From contig CAMZGF010000002.1 in the NCBI GenBank assembly GCA_947306315.1, positions 1 to 23,344 of the forward strand: DNA of 23,344 bases, written 5' to 3'. The notes beneath the pieces were generated by a model. It was not told the DNA's origin. It did not search any database and saw only the letters and a program-made list of their open reading frames with translations. Positions 21,203 to 23,344 of this stretch are shown in pieces. Origin of the DNA: an uncultured Candidatus Saccharibacteria bacterium. Its GTDB lineage: Bacteria; Patescibacteriota; Saccharimonadia; Saccharimonadales; Saccharimonadaceae. The position numbers and the translations under genes were made by a program. Positions within the stretch are counted from its first letter, which is position 1, and each line of letters starts with the position of its first letter.

Positions 21203-22486
21203 CTAGCGTGCTACGCAGCGGACTGAGAAGCCATAGTATTTATTATATTCAATGGATGGACTTGCGCTATTACCATATATTGAGAACGCATATGCCATTC
21301 TTCCACGGTTAAGGCCATAGGTTTCATAAACAGTAGACGACCAGAAGTTTCCTGAGCTACCAATTTCTTTTATCTCATGGTTAAAGGTATCTACTTGGCC
21401 GGTTAGATCAAAACCACCGTCGCTCTTCATTTGATTTAGGTCGTAGCTATAGTCTCTATAATAGAGGGATATGAATTCACCATTATTACCGCCAACTGGG
21501 AGGCTCCAGCCTTTTGGACAAATATCTTTTGGAGCGTTGCCAGATGTTTGCTCGGTCGTTCCCCAGTCAGCTGTTGCAACACGGAAGGTATAATAACCGC
21601 CGTAGTCAGGATGGACATAAACTGCACTTGTGTCATATGCTTCATCCCCTACTGCATTAAATACATCAATGTCGCTTGTTGGAATGGTATATGTTTCGCC
21701 TTCTGGGAGGTTTGAATTTGCGCTCGAAATAGTCTCACCAGCAATACGGAGGTTCTGTGTCATCCAACACTTGCCGTCTTTAAGAACATTAACAGTATAA
21801 GTATTACCGTCACGAGGATCAGTAAGGATGCCGTTTGAAACATAAGCTGCTGCATCACATGGAGAAACATAACCTGGCTCAGTTGGCGTTGTACCATCAC
21901 TTGGATTGCCGTTTGCACCGTTAGTGTAGACCGTGAATAGTACTGAATCAGCATAAGTACCAGAAGCAATGTTACCAACTTTAGTACCAAAAGTAACTAT
22001 AGTATCTTCTGAGCTAGCGGTCATTGGTGAATTAGTGCGCTTAAGAGCTGCTGGATTGCCATTTACTGGAACTCTGTAGAAATCTGTTGCATTAAGACTA
22101 AAACCCCAAGTGTTATTATCCATTTGAGCTGAAGTCTTTGCGCCTGAGAAGGTTGAGGTAAGGACATCAGAAATTGAAGAATTTGTGTGGGTCATATCTG
22201 AAGAAGCGTCTACATCTTCAAGAGTTAGAGTATAACCGTACTGTGCGTTAGTAATTACGGTTGCAGTAATATTACCAGATGTAAATGAGTTAACACCTGC
22301 AGTGAGGGAGAGGTTATTTTTATCGAGAGAAAGTGACATTGCTTCACCAACAGTGAGGTTAATCTCAGCCGATTGGGAAGAATCAGCATGAGAGCCAAAG
22401 GTTGGGGAGTAGAGATAGACGGCAGAAGCACCAACAAAGAGTGCTGACGAAAAGATTGCTAAGTTTTTGAGTGTGGAGTTTTTCAT
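21203..22486 (-). CDS. FISUMP surface protein (second of a tandem pair)
   Basis: A 427-aa secreted or membrane-tethered protein. A hydrophobic signal or anchor lies at about 8-26, then YSPTFGSHADSS. A beta domain at about 50-190 (ITATVITNAQYGYTL, MTHTNSSISD, NTWGFSLNATDF) is clearly related to that of the large FISUMP protein. A short NGANGNPSDGT linker leads to one complete FISUMP domain at about 210-427 with DPRDGNTYTV, CWMTQNLRI, CPKGWSLP, NFWSST and GFSVRCVA. Cysteines are only at 210, 240, 323 and 424. Function is unknown; surface display and carbohydrate or protein binding are inferred. The ATG follows GGAAGGGAAG and starts 16 nt after the stop of the upstream paralogue, so they form an operon. 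Confidence 0.86.
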   Translation of the reverse strand: MKNSTLKNLAIFSSALFVGASAVYLYSPTFGSHADSSQSAEINLTVGEAMSLSLDKNNLSLTAGVNSFTSGNITATVITNAQYGYTLTLEDVDASSDMTHTNSSISDVLTSTFSGAKTSAQMDNNTWGFSLNATDFYRVPVNGNPAALKRTNSPMTASSEDTIVTFGTKVGNIASGTYADSVLFTVYTNGANGNPSDGTTPTEPGYVSPCDAAAYVSNGILTDPRDGNTYTVNVLKDGKCWMTQNLRIAGETISSANSNLPEGETYTIPTSDIDVFNAVGDEAYDTSAVYVHPDYGGYYTFRVATADWGTTEQTSGNAPKDICPKGWSLPVGGNNGEFISLYYRDYSYDLNQMKSDGGFDLTGQVDTFNHEIKEIGSSGNFWSSTVYETYGLNRGRMAYAFSIYGNSASPSIEYNKYYGFSVRCVAR

Positions 22487-22502
22487 TTTTTCTTCCCTTC
22501 CA

Positions 22503-23344
22503 TTATCTTGCTATACAACGAACAGCGAAGCCTGACGTTGAACTTGCGGCACCGCCTGCATTAACACGCCCATATTGCGATGTTGGTTTGACCCACATGT
22601 AGAGCGCCATACCATATCCACCACCTGAATTAGTTGATGTCCATAGTGAAGCCTCAACACCCTGACGTTCATGAGTTGCTTCATGGCCACTAGTCATGCT
22701 TCCACTTAATACAAAGTTGACAGGTTCTGATATAAGGTTGCTTACTTCGGTTTCGTCGTTAGTGTACAATCTGTAGTTATTCCATAAGTTATGATATTCG
22801 CCATTATAACTACCAGTTGGGAGTCTCCATCCCTTTGGACAAATACTTTGTGGCGTTTCGTTATATCTGTCATACATTGGATCACTCTGTGGTAGACCAT
22901 CCCATCCACCTGCGGCAGTATAGAAATTGTAGAAGCCGCCATATTCATCTATATATGCTGCAGGGAATTTAAAATCGCCATCGCCACCTGCTTGTGCTGC
23001 TGGGGCTTGGAAATCATTTGAGGAAGCAGGGATCTGGAATGAATAATTAGCTGGGACGTCTGAATCAGCACTAGTCAAAGTATAATTATCGAGTGCGAGA
23101 TTCTTTGTCATCCAACAATTGCCGTCTTTAAGTTTTGCCACTGTATAATTTTCATTATTACGAGTGTCTGTGAGAGTAGCGGTTTGGTGCTGTGCTGAGT
23201 TTGCGCAGATTTTAGCGCTGATTTCTTGCATGGTCGCAATGTCGGCAATTGTGCGAGTTTCAGGCGCGACGCCAGGTTCAAAAGTCTCGGTTCCATCACT
23301 AGGATTTCCATCAACACCATTCACATAAGCAGTGAACTTAACAG
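22503..23344 (-). CDS. FISUMP surface protein, N-terminus beyond window
   Basis: About 280 C-terminal residues of a paralogue of the next gene; the frame is open to the edge, so the protein starts outside the window. It shows the end of the beta domain (VKFTAYVNG), the linker NGVDGNPSDGT found also in the neighbour, and a complete FISUMP domain with DTRNNENYTV, CWMTKNLAL, CPKGWRLP, LWTST and GFAVRCIA. Four cysteines hold the same places as in the neighbour. The shared linker and adjacency indicate a tandem duplication. A signal or anchor of the YSPxxGSHAD type is expected upstream but cannot be seen. Confidence 0.85.
   Translation of the reverse strand, partial: VKFTAYVNGVDGNPSDGTETFEPGVAPETRTIADIATMQEISAKICANSAQHQTATLTDTRNNENYTVAKLKDGNCWMTKNLALDNYTLTSADSDVPANYSFQIPASSNDFQAPAAQAGGDGDFKFPAAYIDEYGGFYNFYTAAGGWDGLPQSDPMYDRYNETPQSICPKGWRLPTGSYNGEYHNLWNNYRLYTNDETEVSNLISEPVNFVLSGSMTSGHEATHERQGVEASLWTSTNSGGGYGMALYMWVKPTSQYGRVNAGGAASSTSGFAVRCIAR

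Noticed and set aside
1..23344. CRISPR array, transposase, integrase or prophage genes
   Set aside because: No spaced direct repeats, no recognisable recombinase and no phage structural genes were seen.
1..23344. Alternative genetic code (TGA as glycine)
   Set aside because: TGA ends several genes at the expected family length, for example the phosphoketolase N half, so code 11 fits.

Overview
The window looks like part of a chromosome of a Candidatus Saccharibacteria (TM7) member or a close Patescibacteria relative. This is inferred from several things together. Genes are tightly packed, with overlapping ends. Three tRNA genes carry their own CCA. TGA is used as a stop (code 11, so not the code-25 Gracilibacteria/SR1 lineages). 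Several secreted proteins have the FISUMP paralogous domain, and one has a DUF11-like domain. Many genes have a -10 box almost touching the ATG. No ribosomal RNA or marker gene is present to settle the taxonomy.

Region 1 (1-3300): the 5' part of glucose-6-phosphate isomerase (minus), tRNA-Leu(CAG) (plus), a CmpB-type membrane protein whose end runs antisense into that tRNA, and a secreted DUF11-like surface protein. Region 2 (3300-8050): a block of unrecognised genes. It holds a two-gene membrane operon with a long structured leader, bounded by a 33-bp imperfect inverted repeat; a soluble 197-aa protein; two small secreted or anchored proteins; and a basic 131-aa protein on the plus strand. 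Four of these genes differ from the housekeeping genes in having near-consensus -35/-10 promoters, real leaders and strong Shine-Dalgarno sites. Region 3 (8090-10240): a two-domain FISUMP protein, then tRNA-His(GTG) and tRNA-Gly(TCC).

Region 4 (10245-17590, all minus): tpiA followed by a coiled-coil membrane protein and a small disordered protein; tyrS followed by a eukaryotic-PMM-like HAD protein; and a class A penicillin-binding protein. Region 5 (17634-21160): a PIN-TRAM protein (plus), a phosphoketolase split into two coupled genes, and an adenylate-kinase-like gene just upstream of it. Region 6 (21163-23344): two tandem FISUMP surface proteins; the upstream one runs off the window.

The metabolic genes (pgi, tpiA, split phosphoketolase, adk-like) fit a reduced fermentative sugar metabolism. 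The phosphoketolase would give acetyl-phosphate from a sugar phosphate. The secreted FISUMP, DUF11-like and small anchored proteins would make up part of the cell surface, plausibly for contact with a host cell. The strongest points for follow-up are the inverted-repeat-bounded operon with its switch-like leader, the repeated TATAAT-6 nt-ATG leaderless architecture, the split phosphoketolase, and substitutions at conserved positions in TyrRS, the PMM-like protein and triosephosphate isomerase.
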